Positions 16,103-25,741 of a stretch of 64,000 bases of DNA are shown here, piece after piece. Made by a program: the position numbers and the translations under genes. Position 1 is the first letter of the stretch, and every line of letters begins with the position of its first letter. The notes beneath the pieces are model-generated. The model did no database searches. It saw nothing but the letters and a program-made list of their open reading frames with translations, and was not told the origin of the DNA. Location: assembly GCA_965197495.1 (NCBI GenBank), contig OZ240210.1:7378001-7442000 (forward strand), read 5' to 3'. Source of the stretch: SMYC01 sp965197495. Its GTDB lineage: Bacteria > Acidobacteriota > Vicinamibacteria > Marinacidobacterales > SMYC01.

Positions 16103-18739
16103 CTAAGGCTCGCTGGAATCGGTCTCGATCGACCACGGCATGTCTTCGAGAGTTGCGCCTTGAAGCGCGTTGAAAAAGAGCTTGTATGTGCCTCGCGGCT
16201 GCCCTCGAAATTGCGGGCGGAACGCGAACAAAATGACCTCACCCGCGCCGAGCCCCACGCGCATGACGGCCGACTTACCGCCGATGTTCGATTCTTCCCC
16301 GAGCGCCCAGCCGCTCATGAGGATGTCTTTTTCGGCGTAGGTCACGACCGTCTCGACAGGAAGCGGCGGCGGCATCTTCACGTCTTCTTTGCCGCCTTCA
16401 CGCTCGCGGCTCGGCTCGAGCGCCTCGAAAGCGCGGCTGCGGACGAAAGAGGTCGCGACCTCATCGGGCATGCCCCAAGCGAGCGGGTGAGCGGTGTCGA
16501 CCGTCGCACGGATCAGAGAGCCCGGAATGAAAAAGCTCGACGAGGAAACGCCCGAGGTGACGTTTTTTACGGGAAGGCCGAACTGCTCGATGGCGAAATC
16601 ACTCGCGCCGTCGAGTGCTACGAGCGTGCCGCCGTTCTCGACGAAGCGCTTCAGCGCGTAAGCGCCCGCCAAGCCGAGGCCGCCGACATATTCGTCCGGC
16701 ATGGTGCCTGGGGTGTGACCGTTCAAGATACGCGCCGTGTCTTGATCGGGCAAAACGATGACATCGAAACGCGACAAGTCACCCGTGCGGACGTCGTTGT
16801 CCACGAGCGTCGTCAAATCGAAGTCGTAGTCCTCCAAAAGCCACCGCGTCCAACCCTCGTCCATGTTCGCGACCCAGGACTTGTACAGGCCCACGCGCGT
16901 GTGCTGCAGCGTGTGCATGACGACGTCCGGGCTCTCATCGATAGCATCGATGTCGAGGCCGAGCTCTTGCGCGAGCGCCGACAACCGGTCGAACGTCTCG
17001 TCGCTCGCCTCGATGAGGATGGTGCCGCGCGGATGCCCATCGAAAGGAGCGCCCGCCCAGTGAACTCTCTCGCCCATGGCGAGTAATCGGTTCGCCGCCT
17101 TCATCGCAGCGTTTTGCCGATGCGACAGCAGGTAGCCGAAGCGTCCGCGCGTGACCCGGCCCGGGCTCGGCGTGACATAGTCGGCAAGCGCCATACCTTC
17201 GGCCGTGAAAGAAGTCTCGATGCGGTCGACCGTGACCCCCATCTGCATCGGCAGGGTCCAACCCGCGAGATCGTAGGGCGGATCGGGCGGGCCGTCGGGC
17301 GTGCGCCTCCGATCGGGATAATCCTGCTTCTCCAGGAGATCGACGACATAAGGGAGGAAAGACTGGGCGCCGTAAATGATGTAGGAGCCCGCTCCGTAAG
17401 ACTTCCCGTTCGCGGTGAAATCAGCTGTCGCCCGCTCGATCTCGATGCCACCCACCAGCAGAACATTCACGAGAGCGTCTGCCTCGCCCGGATCCCACTG
17501 CTCCGCCGGGATGATGTAAGCCGTGGGCTTTCCCGCCTCTCCCGTTTCGATGGCATCCCGCCCCATGCGATAGATGTCGTAGAGCCACTTTTCTTTGAGC
17601 TCAGCGGCAATGTCCAGAAGGCCCATCGAGGCCGTCAACGTGTAACGAACCGCATCGCTGAAGTGAGACTCCCCGCCCTCCCAGGGATACGGATGAAAAA
17701 TATCCGTGGCCGAAGTCGGCGATGCACGGCCGCGACGCGGGTTGCCAACGAACTCGGGGCGTTTTTCCGGATCGTAGAAGCGCGGCGTCGCGGACGCATG
17801 GGAGGTCTCAGTCAGGATCCCGATCATGTTGTGGAAGTAGGGCACGGTGCGCATCCCGCCGTTCCACCACATCGAATAGACCATGTCGGAGACGACGCCT
17901 GGCATTTTCTGCATGGCGAAGCGATTGGCCATCGCCGTACCCACCATGTTGACGCCCGTCGTCACCCCGGGATGGATGTTCGGGTTGACCGGATCGGCGA
18001 ATGGCGGCAAGAAGATACGCGCCCAAGCCGGCCCTGTCTGGTGGTGGTTGTAGACGATCTGCGGGAACCACTCGCGGTACAAAACTCCCGTCACCGCACG
18101 GGACTCCGGCATGTTGTTCATGAACCAGTCGCGGTTGTTGTCGTGGCCGACATAGTGATGGTAGAGCTCGGGCGGCCGCGACGTCTCGAACGGTGTCTCG
18201 AGATTCTTTCGATACCAATCGGCAACGATGTCGAGCCCATCCGGGTTCATGCTCGGCATGAGGAGCAGGATCACGTTGTCGCGGATCTTCTCCATCTCCG
18301 CGGAATCTTCGGTCACGACGCGATAAGCGAGATGCGGCATCATTTGGGACGGCGCGACCTCGGTCGCGTGCAAGCCGGCATCGAGCCAAACGACCGCTTT
18401 GCCTTCGGCCGCGTAGCGCGCGGCGGTCTCATCATCGATGCGCGCGCGCGCGAGGGCCTCGCTCATCTCACGCCACTCGTCGAGCCGCGCGAGATTGGCC
18501 TCGCTCGAGATATAGAGCAGCAGAAGCGGTTTCTCGAGGACGGAGCGCCCGATCTCACGAAGCTGGACGCGATCGCTCGCGGCGTCGAGAGCCCGGTAAT
18601 ACTCGATGAGCTGGTTCCATTTCGCGAGCTTGTAGTCCGAGCCTGGCTCGAAGCCGATGACGTCCGCCGGCTTCGGAATCTGGGCCGATACGAGAGTGGT
18701 CAGAAAGATCGAAATCAGGAAAATGGCTATGCGTGGCAA
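16103..18739 (-). CDS. Secreted M14-family zinc carboxypeptidase-like protein
   Basis: The 878-residue exported metallopeptidase has a signal peptide of about 19 residues ending LVSAQ. The M14 domain covers about 40-370. HATEVAP provides the first His and Glu zinc ligands (about residue 124); VYNHHQTGP (about 230) is the likely third His region; ILTETSHA follows later. The C-terminal half (about 400-870) contains a region resembling a glutamine-amidotransferase-like/DUF4159-like fold (FDVIVLPDQD, GGTLVALDGAS) and a final beta-rich part (VGLGAGEVILFAFRPQFRGQ). This large M14 architecture is common in soil Bacteroidetes and Acidobacteria. It probably lies at the end of the SLC13-phosphoesterase-VanZ gene string. 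Confidence 0.88.
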   Translation of the reverse strand: MPRIAIFLISIFLTTLVSAQIPKPADVIGFEPGSDYKLAKWNQLIEYYRALDAASDRVQLREIGRSVLEKPLLLLYISSEANLARLDEWREMSEALARARIDDETAARYAAEGKAVVWLDAGLHATEVAPSQMMPHLAYRVVTEDSAEMEKIRDNVILLLMPSMNPDGLDIVADWYRKNLETPFETSRPPELYHHYVGHDNNRDWFMNNMPESRAVTGVLYREWFPQIVYNHHQTGPAWARIFLPPFADPVNPNIHPGVTTGVNMVGTAMANRFAMQKMPGVVSDMVYSMWWNGGMRTVPYFHNMIGILTETSHASATPRFYDPEKRPEFVGNPRRGRASPTSATDIFHPYPWEGGESHFSDAVRYTLTASMGLLDIAAELKEKWLYDIYRMGRDAIETGEAGKPTAYIIPAEQWDPGEADALVNVLLVGGIEIERATADFTANGKSYGAGSYIIYGAQSFLPYVVDLLEKQDYPDRRRTPDGPPDPPYDLAGWTLPMQMGVTVDRIETSFTAEGMALADYVTPSPGRVTRGRFGYLLSHRQNAAMKAANRLLAMGERVHWAGAPFDGHPRGTILIEASDETFDRLSALAQELGLDIDAIDESPDVVMHTLQHTRVGLYKSWVANMDEGWTRWLLEDYDFDLTTLVDNDVRTGDLSRFDVIVLPDQDTARILNGHTPGTMPDEYVGGLGLAGAYALKRFVENGGTLVALDGASDFAIEQFGLPVKNVTSGVSSSSFFIPGSLIRATVDTAHPLAWGMPDEVATSFVRSRAFEALEPSREREGGKEDVKMPPPLPVETVVTYAEKDILMSGWALGEESNIGGKSAVMRVGLGAGEVILFAFRPQFRGQPRGTYKLFFNALQGATLEDMPWSIETDSSEP

Positions 18740-18761
18740 GGCGGCCTCCTCAATCTCAAAG

Positions 18762-19940
18762 CTAGAATGTGCCGGATTGTATCAAACGGCTGACGCGCAC
18801 GTGAATCCAGGGAATCGTCCATGCGGCCGCCGCGATGACCGCATCGGTCACATCGGGCGAGCGCCCCGGGACGAATATTTGAAGCCACTCCAAGAAGAGA
18901 ACCGACAGGAACACGACCCCGATGCCGGCCGCCGTGACCCGCTCGGGACGACTCGGCTGCGCGCGGATCGCGAGAAAGCCGAACGCGAGAAACGGCCACA
19001 CGGTGTCGAGGACGTCTTCGATACCCGTCAAGTCGTTGACGAGATGGCTTCGAAAAGGAATCCAGTTGAACGCCGAGAGGCCGCTCGCGCCGCCGCCCGG
19101 CCGAAGCTGGTCGAGGACGATGGCGCCCGCGATGGCCGCGAACGCAAGGGTCGAGGCGCGCTCCGACTCGCGCAAGAAGCCGACGACGACCAACGCCAGC
19201 CCGGCGCCGACGAGCGCTTCGAGCGAGAGCTGCTGGCGGACAACTGGGACTTTGGCAAGGAGCACGCAACAAAAGAAAGCGCCGACGAAGAAACGCCGCC
19301 GGTATTCCGGCCGGAGCGCCGCGGACAAGATAATCGAAAGGCCCAAGATGGCGAAGGCATAGCCGAGCGCGCGCGACGGCTCGAAGGACGCCGAGCCGCG
19401 GAGGATGTGCCACACGGGTCGCAGCCCCGCGCGAAGATTGCCGACATCGGGAGAAGGTACGAAGGGAAAGAGCTGCCCCGCGGCCCAGACGAAAACGACG
19501 GCCACACCGAGCCTCGCGACCGGCCCATCGTCGATCACATCCTCCGCCGTCCGCCGAATCCAGGGGCCGAGCGCCGCGAGCTGCCGGTGGACGAGCGCGC
19601 CACCAAACGTGCCGAGCGTGTTCCACCCCCAGTCATAATAGGAAGGAACGCGGAGCGGAAGAAAAGCCTGAACATACTTGACCCCAAAGCTGAGAAGACT
19701 GCCCGCGAGCGTGGCCAGCAGCACGCCGCGCACGCATCCGGCTCCCGCGAAAACGCGCACGGCGAGCCAGCCGAAAGGCATATAGATGATCACGTTCACG
19801 ACGACGTCCGTGCGCGAGAACCGGCCAGGATCGAGAAACTGCTGCCACGCGCTGACGTCGGACGTGCCCCACCTCACAAAAGGAAACAGGCTGCCGTAAA
19901 CGAGAAGCGCGGTATAGCCAATGAGAAGGGCGCGAATCAC
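18762..19940 (-). CDS. VanZ-like integral membrane protein
   Basis: The 392-residue polytopic membrane protein has about ten hydrophobic segments. The first half carries VanZ-family features: GSLFPFVRW, then DVVVNVIIYMPFGWLAVR (about 45-65), and VQAFLPLRVPSYYDWGWNTLGTFGGA. A second hydrophobic half ends with a similar segment (FLSVLFLEWLQIFVPGRSPDVTDAVI). VanZ-like domains occur near polysaccharide genes, where their function is poorly known. The GTG start at 19940 overlaps the phosphoesterase stop (GTGA), so the two are translationally coupled. Intact. Confidence 0.8.
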   Translation of the reverse strand: MIRALLIGYTALLVYGSLFPFVRWGTSDVSAWQQFLDPGRFSRTDVVVNVIIYMPFGWLAVRVFAGAGCVRGVLLATLAGSLLSFGVKYVQAFLPLRVPSYYDWGWNTLGTFGGALVHRQLAALGPWIRRTAEDVIDDGPVARLGVAVVFVWAAGQLFPFVPSPDVGNLRAGLRPVWHILRGSASFEPSRALGYAFAILGLSIILSAALRPEYRRRFFVGAFFCCVLLAKVPVVRQQLSLEALVGAGLALVVVGFLRESERASTLAFAAIAGAIVLDQLRPGGGASGLSAFNWIPFRSHLVNDLTGIEDVLDTVWPFLAFGFLAIRAQPSRPERVTAAGIGVVFLSVLFLEWLQIFVPGRSPDVTDAVIAAAAWTIPWIHVRVSRLIQSGTF

Positions 19941-21280
19941 GGCATCGAGCCTAGGACCACGGTCACATCATCGTAGTGGCGGCTCGCATCTTTCGGCGCG
20001 TCCGGGTCGAGATAGTAGGGGGTGATGGTGGCGCGATAGTCCGAGCCGTCGCGATGCTCGATGGCGACGCCGACATAGCCGTGACGATGGTTCCCTTCGG
20101 GATAGATGAAGCGGGAGAAACCTTCTTGCCACACCGGGTTCTCGACCGGGCCGCGCAGACCCGTCGGGTCACCAATGGTCGGGAGCACGTAATAATGAAT
20201 GTTACCCACGACCGAACGCTCGTAAGCTTCATCGTGGCCAGAGAAGACGGCATCAACTTCGTAGAGCTGAAAAAGCCCGTCGAGCTTTCTCAGCGGATAG
20301 CCGGACTGCTGCTCGTCCGGCGCCCCGTGAACGAAAGACGAATACGGCGCTTGATGGTTCACGACGAAGATGAAAGCAGATTCGCGGTGCGCGGTCTCGA
20401 GCGTCTCGGAGAGCCACCTATACTGCGCGCTGCCTTCGTGGATGTCCGGCGCCCAGCTCTTGCCACCGTCTTCCGGGGGCTCGCTCTCGCCGACAAGGCG
20501 ATGCGAGCGATAGCGCCCTGTATCCTAGTCTTCCCTCGAGTCGTTGTTGGTATCGAGCACGATCACGCTCACGGGACCGTATTGCAGAAGGTAGTAGCGC
20601 TCGTGCCGCGGATCCGAGCTCGGATGATCGTTCCCCGGAAGCGTGAAGTACGCGCGATATTTGGCAACACCGGATTCGGCATGAGGCTGCGCATAAGGCA
20701 CACGATTGCCGCCGAGCGTCGTGTCGAGCCCGTCATAGTCGTGATTGCCGAGCGCGGGATAGACGGATGTCGTGGCGGCGAAACCGGACATGTCCGACCA
20801 AAACGCATCCCAGTCATCTTGGGCGTTACCTTGATCCACGAGATCGCCCGCGTAGAGAAGAAAGCGCGGCTCGCGCGTCGCGATCTGATCGAGAACGGCC
20901 CGATGCGTGAGGTTGCGCACCGGCTCGGTCGCTTTCGACTCAGGATCGGCAGCGACCGCGAAAGTAAAATCCGTCCCGAGCTCGACCGCGGTTGTGAAAT
21001 GGGCCGCCTGCGCCGTCCCACCTTGAAGGACCCGATAGAAATAGCGCGTGTTCGGTTGGAGTCCGGCGAGGCGCACCTCGTGCCGAAAGCCAGGCACGTG
21101 GTCGAACGATTCGGTCACGCTCGAAACCCGCTCGCCATCGCTTTCGGAAAGTCCCCATTCGAGCGAGCCGGGCGTGTCGTCCTCCGACCACCAGACAACG
21201 CGGATACCGTCGGTCGTCACGAGCTGAACGTAGGGCCCGACGGACATGACGGACAGCGCGAGGAGGAAAAACGTCAGCAT
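19937..21280 (-). pseudogene. Metallophosphoesterase with in-frame amber stop
   Basis: This is a purple-acid-phosphatase-like protein. An N-terminal signal/hydrophobic stretch (MLTFFLLALSVMS) is followed by a fibronectin-III-like domain to about residue 95. A calcineurin-type phosphoesterase domain follows, with GDLVDQGNAQDDW, GNHDYDG, NHQAP and the late GHDEAYERS. The frame runs unbroken from 21280 to 19937 except for a TAG at 20525-20527, after ...NNDSRED and before DTGRYRS. The first part alone lacks the late metal-binding His residues and should be inactive. The start ATG overlaps the TAA stop of the SLC13-type gene (TAATG). Readthrough cannot be excluded from sequence. Confidence 0.85.
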
Positions 21281-22071
21281 TAGAGAAGCACCGCCGCGGC
21301 GACGATTACTGGGACCACGGCGAGCGTCACGACGCCGCCAAGCCGCGCGTAGTCGGAAAACCGATAGCCGCCGGGACCGTAGACCATCAAGTTCGTCTGA
21401 TAAGCAATGGGCGTCAAGAAAGACGCGGAAGCGGCGACCGCCACCGCGAGGGCGAAAGGACGCGGCGCAACGCCGAGCGACGAGGCCGCGGATACGGCGA
21501 TCGGGAACATCAAGACCGCCGCGGCGTTGTTCGTGATGAGCGAGAGCAGCAGGATGGTGGCGGCGATGAGGCCAACAAGGACGCCGACGGCGCCGAAGCC
21601 CCCGAGTGCTATGACGAGCGAGCTTGCGAGAAACGCCGCGAGACCCGAGCTTTCCATGGCAGCACCAAGACCGAATGCCGCAGCAATGACGACGACGACG
21701 TTCAAATCGACGGCACGACGCGCATCCCAAGGCGTGAGCACCCCGGTCGCTACGAGCGCGAACGCGCCCAGAAGCGACAAATGCAGAATGGGCATCAGCC
21801 CAAGCGCGGCGCCACCGACGATGACGGCGGCGATGACGCCAACCAGCCACGCCTTTCCGCTCGGAACCGGCGGCGCACCGCCCAAGCCCGAGACGAGCAA
21901 AAAATCGTTCCGATCCCGCCAACGATCGCGAAAGCTCGGATCGCCCAGGATCAGGAGCGTGTCGCCGACGCGCAGCCGCACTTCGCCGAGCTTGGCTTTG
22001 ACACGATGACCCGAGCGATGTCTGAGGTCTTTGGCCCCGTGAATAGCACCTTTTCCAGGTTCTGCATACAC
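21280..22071 (-). pseudogene. SLC13/DASS-type transporter, 3' part of broken gene
   Basis: The C-terminal half of a divalent-anion/Na+ symporter family protein remains. The end of a TrkA-C (RCK_C) domain (HRSGHRVKAKLGEVRLRVGDTLLILGD) is followed by about seven membrane segments, including LSLITNNAAAVLMFPIA and FLTPIAYQTNLMVYGPGGY, which is the second SNT-like motif area. The 5' half continues beyond an inserted ISL3 fragment at 22183-22911 and a short unassigned segment (about 22085-22182). The gene is therefore disrupted. It ends in a TAATG overlap with the phosphoesterase gene. Confidence 0.85.
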
Positions 22072-22182
22072 CGTGCAGAATCACCTATAGTGGCGGCGAG
22101 TGGGTGCCCCAGCACGAGCTTCTCGCCTGCGCCCAGTGCGGCTGTTTCGCATTTTCGTACTTCGAAGATTTTGCGATTAGGG

Positions 22183-22911
22183 TTAACAGTGGTAATAGAC
22201 CATCTCAGCGGCCGGGTCGTCTGGGCGGGAAAGGAGCGCAAGGCCAAGACGCTGCTGCGGTTTTTCCGCAAGCTCGGACCACAAAGAGCCGCGGAGCTCG
22301 AAGCGGTCAGCATGGACATGTGGGAGCCGTACATAACTGTCGTCGGCAAAAAGGCTCCTCAGGCACGGGTGATCTTTGACCGCTTCCACATCGTCAAGCA
22401 TCTGAACGAGGCCGTGGATAAGACCCGGCGCGAGCTGGTGCGCGAGCTCAAAGGGACTGCCCGGCGCAACCTCAAGAACACCAAGTTTCCCCTTCTCAAG
22501 GCCAAACACAACCGCAGCGCGAAAGACAAACGGGTGCTCCGCGAGCAGGTGCGAGCTAATCGTCGCCTCTACCGCGCCATGCTTCTGCGCGACGACTTCA
22601 TGGACCTCTACACCTACAAAACCGAGACATGGGCCAAGAAGTTTCTCCGAGGATGGCTGCGGCGCGCTATGAGCTCGAGGATAGAGCCCGTCAAACGCGC
22701 GGCGAAGATGATCCGCAGCCACTTCGATGGCGTCATCGCGTGGGTCACGTGGAGACTCAGCAACGGCCGACTCGAAGGAATGAACAACAAAATCCGGCTG
22801 CTGAGCCACCGCAGCTTTGGACTCCACTCTGCCGAAGCTCTCATCAGTCTCGTCTACCTAAACTGTGGCGGTCTCACCCTCGAGAGGATCCACTGAAATG
22901 GCAGGAGAGGC
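22183..22911 (+). mobile_element. ISL3-family element, copy B (5'-truncated)
   Basis: Identity to the full ISL3 element begins abruptly at TTAACAGTGGTAATAGACC (22183) and runs to the terminal repeat ending GGCAGGAGAGGC at 22911. Only the C-terminal ~237 codons of the transposase remain (VVIDHLSGRVVW... to ERIH). It interrupts an SLC13-type transporter gene in the opposite orientation. About 100 bp of unassigned DNA separates its cut end from the transporter's 3' part. Confidence 0.9.
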
Positions 22912-23970
22912 GAAACTTCTTTGGGTGTTTTCCCGACGAGTGGAGACACTTCACCGATGACGGCCTCGAAAAAAGTATGGCGCGCCGAGTCGAGGCCACC
23001 CGTGTGCTCGCGCTCGGTCGAGACAAGACCTCGCATCCCTTGGAGATCGACGACCAAATCCGCCTTCCCGACGAACACCAACCGGTCCTGACCGCGAAGA
23101 ACGGTTGTCGGCTTGACGGGCGCGATAAGCTCCCCTTCCCGTTCAATCTCGACAAGAAAGACGCCTTGAAGGTGGCGAAGACCACCGTCCTCGACCGTCT
23201 TTCCATCGAGCGGGCCACCTTGCTTCACCAGCATGTTCAGAACGAACTCGCGGAACTCCTCATCGAGATCGCGGCGCGCGCCGCGGCGCTCCGGGATGAG
23301 AAGAGGCGCTAAAGCGACGACGACGAAAAGTCCCACGACGGCGACGGGAACACCAACCGGTGCCATCTCGAACATGCCGAGCGGATCTTCTCCTGACGCT
23401 TCGAGCAAGCCGGAAACCACGAGATTCGTCGACGTGCCGATCGTCGTGGTGACACCGCCGAGGATCGCCGCGAACGAGAGCGGCATCAAATAGCGCGAAG
23501 GCGACTGGCCGCGCCGCTCAGCCCAATCCGTCACTTGCGGCACGAGCATCGCCACGATGGGGGTGTTGTTGAGAAAAGCGGACGCCGCCGCGGTCGGCAC
23601 GACGAGCCGTAGAAGCGACCCGCGAGCGTGGGCGCCCTTCGCCCTTGCCAAGGGTGGCGGCCACCAACGGCTGAAGGGCGCCTGTTTTCTCGACAGCGCG
23701 CGCGAGCACATAGAGCGCGGCCACCGTGATGGGCGCGGGATTGCTGAAACCAGCGAAAGCCTCCTCGGTCGTGACGACCCCGAAGACGAGCAACAAAACG
23801 ACCGCGCCGAGGATGGTCGCGGGCGGAGGAACTTCGACGAAAACGAACAGTTTCGGCTGATCGAAGCGGGGCTCGCAAACCTCGATCGGGCGGGAGCACA
23901 GAAGGTTCGTGCGTTTCGGGCCGGCAGCTTCGCGAGCAACAGGGATACGCTCGCGGCTGTAGGCCATTCG
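22912..23970 (-). pseudogene. SLC13/DASS-type transporter, 5' part of broken gene
   Basis: The N-terminal half of the same transporter lies on the far side of the ISL3 fragment. Segments in order are ILGAVVLLLVFGVVTTEEAFAGFSNPA (TM1-2), ALYVLARAVEKTGALQPL, then NNTPIVAMLVPQV and GGVTTTIGTSTNLVVSGLL (first SNT motif), then the first TrkA-C domain (VEIEREGELIAPVKPTTVLRGQDRLVF). A frameshift near 23640 separates the first two segments from the rest. Reading stops in the ISL3 terminal repeat at GKTPKEVS. The true start is unclear, near 23.9 kb. The gene carries at least two inactivating lesions. Confidence 0.85.
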
Positions 23971-24051
23971 GGGCTAGCTTTGGACAGTAGCTTCCGACTC
24001 CGAATCCCTGACTCTGGAAAGAGGCCATTGATTTTCGATCGTTGTGTCACC

Positions 24052-24321
24052 CTGAACGGAGTCAAAGAGTATCCTCTTGCAACCTACGAGGATTGGCCGG
24101 GTCATCTACGTCACGTGCAAATTACCGCCTGTTCCGCAACGGAGTTCGAGTTCGTCTTCGAACAAGCACGAGCGCAGCATTGGGACGCTCTGGTCGTACT
24201 CTCCCATAGCGCCGAGCTTTTGAATGCCGACCGGTCACGTCCTGACAGACTCGTCGTGCGCCGATTCGAACGAATTTGCAGATTCCTCGCAGATCACCGC
24301 CCTCTGTGCCAACATCGCTGA
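24052..24321 (+). pseudogene. C-terminal remnant of a polysaccharide-deacetylase-like protein
   Basis: About 85 codons resemble the C-terminal end of polysaccharide deacetylase-like proteins from exopolysaccharide loci: EYPLATYEDWPGHLRHVQITACS, then EFVFEQARAQHWDALVVLSHSAELL, then RPDRLVVRRFERICRFLADH. The catalytic N-terminal part is missing. The final residues (LCQHR, stop) are already within the end of the IS3-family element. The assignment rests on pattern recognition of the family tail. Confidence 0.5.
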
Positions 24322-24370
24322 GACACTTCGCCCCTTGAAATTAGTGTAGAGGGCGGAGGAGGATCAATGC

Positions 24371-24838
24371 ATGAGTATGTTGATTGAGAGAGAGACCTCG
24401 GCGGGATCGGAGGGAGCCCGTAGGGCGACTGGAGATCCCGCCGGCCGCGATGCGGGGGGGGTCCCGGATCCCGAAGTGAGCGAGCAAGCGAAGCGTCGAC
24501 GCTTTACCGCGGAGTACAAGCTGCGGATAGTGCGTGAGGCCGATGCCTGCAAGGGTGACGGTGACGTTGCTGCTCTTCTGCGTCGAGAGGGCCTGTACTC
24601 GTCGCATTTATCGAGTTGGCGCCGCCAACGTGACGAGGTCGCCAAAGCGGGGTTAGCGTCGAGAAAGCGAGGCCGGAAGGCAAAGGCCGAGGATCCACGG
24701 GTCAAGGAGCTCGAGCGCGAGAACGCCCGGCTCCAACGTCGCCTGGCTCGGGTGGAGACGATGTTGGAGACCCAAAAAAAAACCTCCGAATTACTGGGGA
24801 TCCCCCTGAATCCACTCGACAGCTACGAAAACGACTGA
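24371..24838 (+). CDS. IS3-family transposase OrfA
   Basis: This 155-residue helix-turn-helix protein carries KRRRFTAEYKLRIVREADAC, VAALLRREGLYSSHLSSWRRQR and a C-terminal leucine-zipper-like coiled coil (LERENARLQRRLARVETMLETQ). These are standard IS3-family OrfA features. A run of nine A at 24774-24782 precedes the end. Here OrfA stops at TGA overlapping the ATG of orfB (TGATG). The second copy has eight A and a different OrfA tail. A-runs of this kind are used for programmed -1 frameshifting in IS3 elements. Confidence 0.85.
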   Translation: MSMLIERETSAGSEGARRATGDPAGRDAGGVPDPEVSEQAKRRRFTAEYKLRIVREADACKGDGDVAALLRREGLYSSHLSSWRRQRDEVAKAGLASRKRGRKAKAEDPRVKELERENARLQRRLARVETMLETQKKTSELLGIPLNPLDSYEND

Positions 24839-25163
24839 TGGTGGCGGCCGAGGAGCTGGCGGGGCAGATTGGGCAGACGACGGAAGCCTGCGAGGCTCTG
24901 GGTGTGGCTCGTTCCACGCTGTATCGCAGGCGCCAGGTGACGCCCGAACCGAAGCGGCGTCCTCGGCCGCACCGAGCCCTCGACGAGACTGAGCGCGAGG
25001 AAGTCCTCGGGGCCTTGCACTGTGAGCGGTTCGTCGACAAGGCGCCCGCCCAGGTGTGGGCCACGCTTCTGGACGAGGGAACCTACCTCTGCTCGATTCG
25101 CACGATGTATCGGATTTTGGAGGAGCACGGCGAGGTCCGAGAGCGCCGGAACCAACGGCGCCA
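24838..25163 (+). pseudogene. IS3-family transposase OrfB, 5' fragment
   Basis: The N-terminal ~108 residues of OrfB (MVAAEELAGQIGQ, the HTH_21-like ALHCERFVDKAPAQVWATLLDEGTY, MYRILEEHGEVRERRNQRR) precede the missing integrase core. The frame runs on into carA antisense sequence and stops at 25221. Non-functional alone. Confidence 0.85.
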
Positions 25164-25662
25164 GATCGAAGACTTCCTTCTTCATTTCTACGCGGGCCGC
25201 TTCTTTGCGCGCGCGCGATAACTCCATCTCTGAGGGAAAGAGCCATCCCGCCATCGTCCCATGCTCCCTCAAGCGACGTGTGAGCGTTCTCGTGTCGATT
25301 CCCGTGACAGCCGGAACCCCTTCTTCTTCGAGCCACGCACCGAGCGACCGCTTGGCGGCATAGTGACTGTGCTCGCTGACGTAGTGCTGGACGACGAGAC
25401 CCTGCACTTGGATCTGGCTCGACTCGTAGGGGCGGTCGATGCTTTTCCGGGGTCGGGCGGCCGGGACACCGTAGCTTCCGATCAAGGGGTAGGTGCAGAC
25501 GAGAATCTGCCCCCGATAGGACGGGTCCGTGAGGGTTTCGATGTAGCCGGCCATCCCTGTATTGAAGACGACCTCGCCTGCTACGGGCTTCACCGCGCCA
25601 AACGCCGTACCCGTCATTTCCGTGCCGTCCTCGAGGACGAGCTTCATCTTCGCTTGATTCAC
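25164..25662 (-). pseudogene. carA: Carbamoyl-phosphate synthase small subunit, N-terminal fragment
   Basis: About 166 codons of CarA remain: KLVLEDGTEMTGTAFG, EVVFNTGMAGYIETLTDPSYRGQ, the YPLIGSYGV segment, and GVPAVTGIDTRTLTRRLREHG. The class I glutamine amidotransferase domain with the catalytic Cys/His/Glu (normally residues ~190-380) has been replaced by the truncated IS3 element. The fragment cannot supply ammonia for carbamoyl phosphate. The start is the GTG at 25662 or the ATG at 25647. carB is not in the window. A second carA elsewhere, or arginine/pyrimidine auxotrophy, is implied. Confidence 0.9.
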
Positions 25663-25741
25663 TAGTTATCTTGCCCTGTGCTAACGCTTATCATATCCTG
25701 ATCCTAGGGTCCGTTCCCGAACGTTCGATGTTCGCAAGCGA

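Larger units (their letters stand above)
24308..25163 (+). mobile_element. IS3-family element, copy 1 (3'-truncated)
   Basis: The left end (TGCCAACATCGCTGAGACAC at about 24308), orfA and the first ~108 codons of orfB are nearly identical to the second copy at 28.65-30.35 kb. Identity ends at 25163, where the sequence passes into the middle of carA. The catalytic DDE core is absent, so this copy cannot move itself. Confidence 0.88.

Noticed and set aside
20512..20530. GCCCTGTATC at the amber codon of the phosphoesterase is identical to ten bases of the MITE terminal repeat at 2123, suggesting an excision footprint.
   Set aside because: The bases are ordinary coding sequence of the phosphoesterase (DTGRYRS) with no duplication or second terminus, so a chance match is more likely.
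22085..22182. A possible small gene with CAQCGC in the ~100 bp before ISL3 copy B.
   Set aside because: The frame runs straight into the IS and contains no start, ribosome-binding site or family similarity; it may be leftover DNA of unknown origin.
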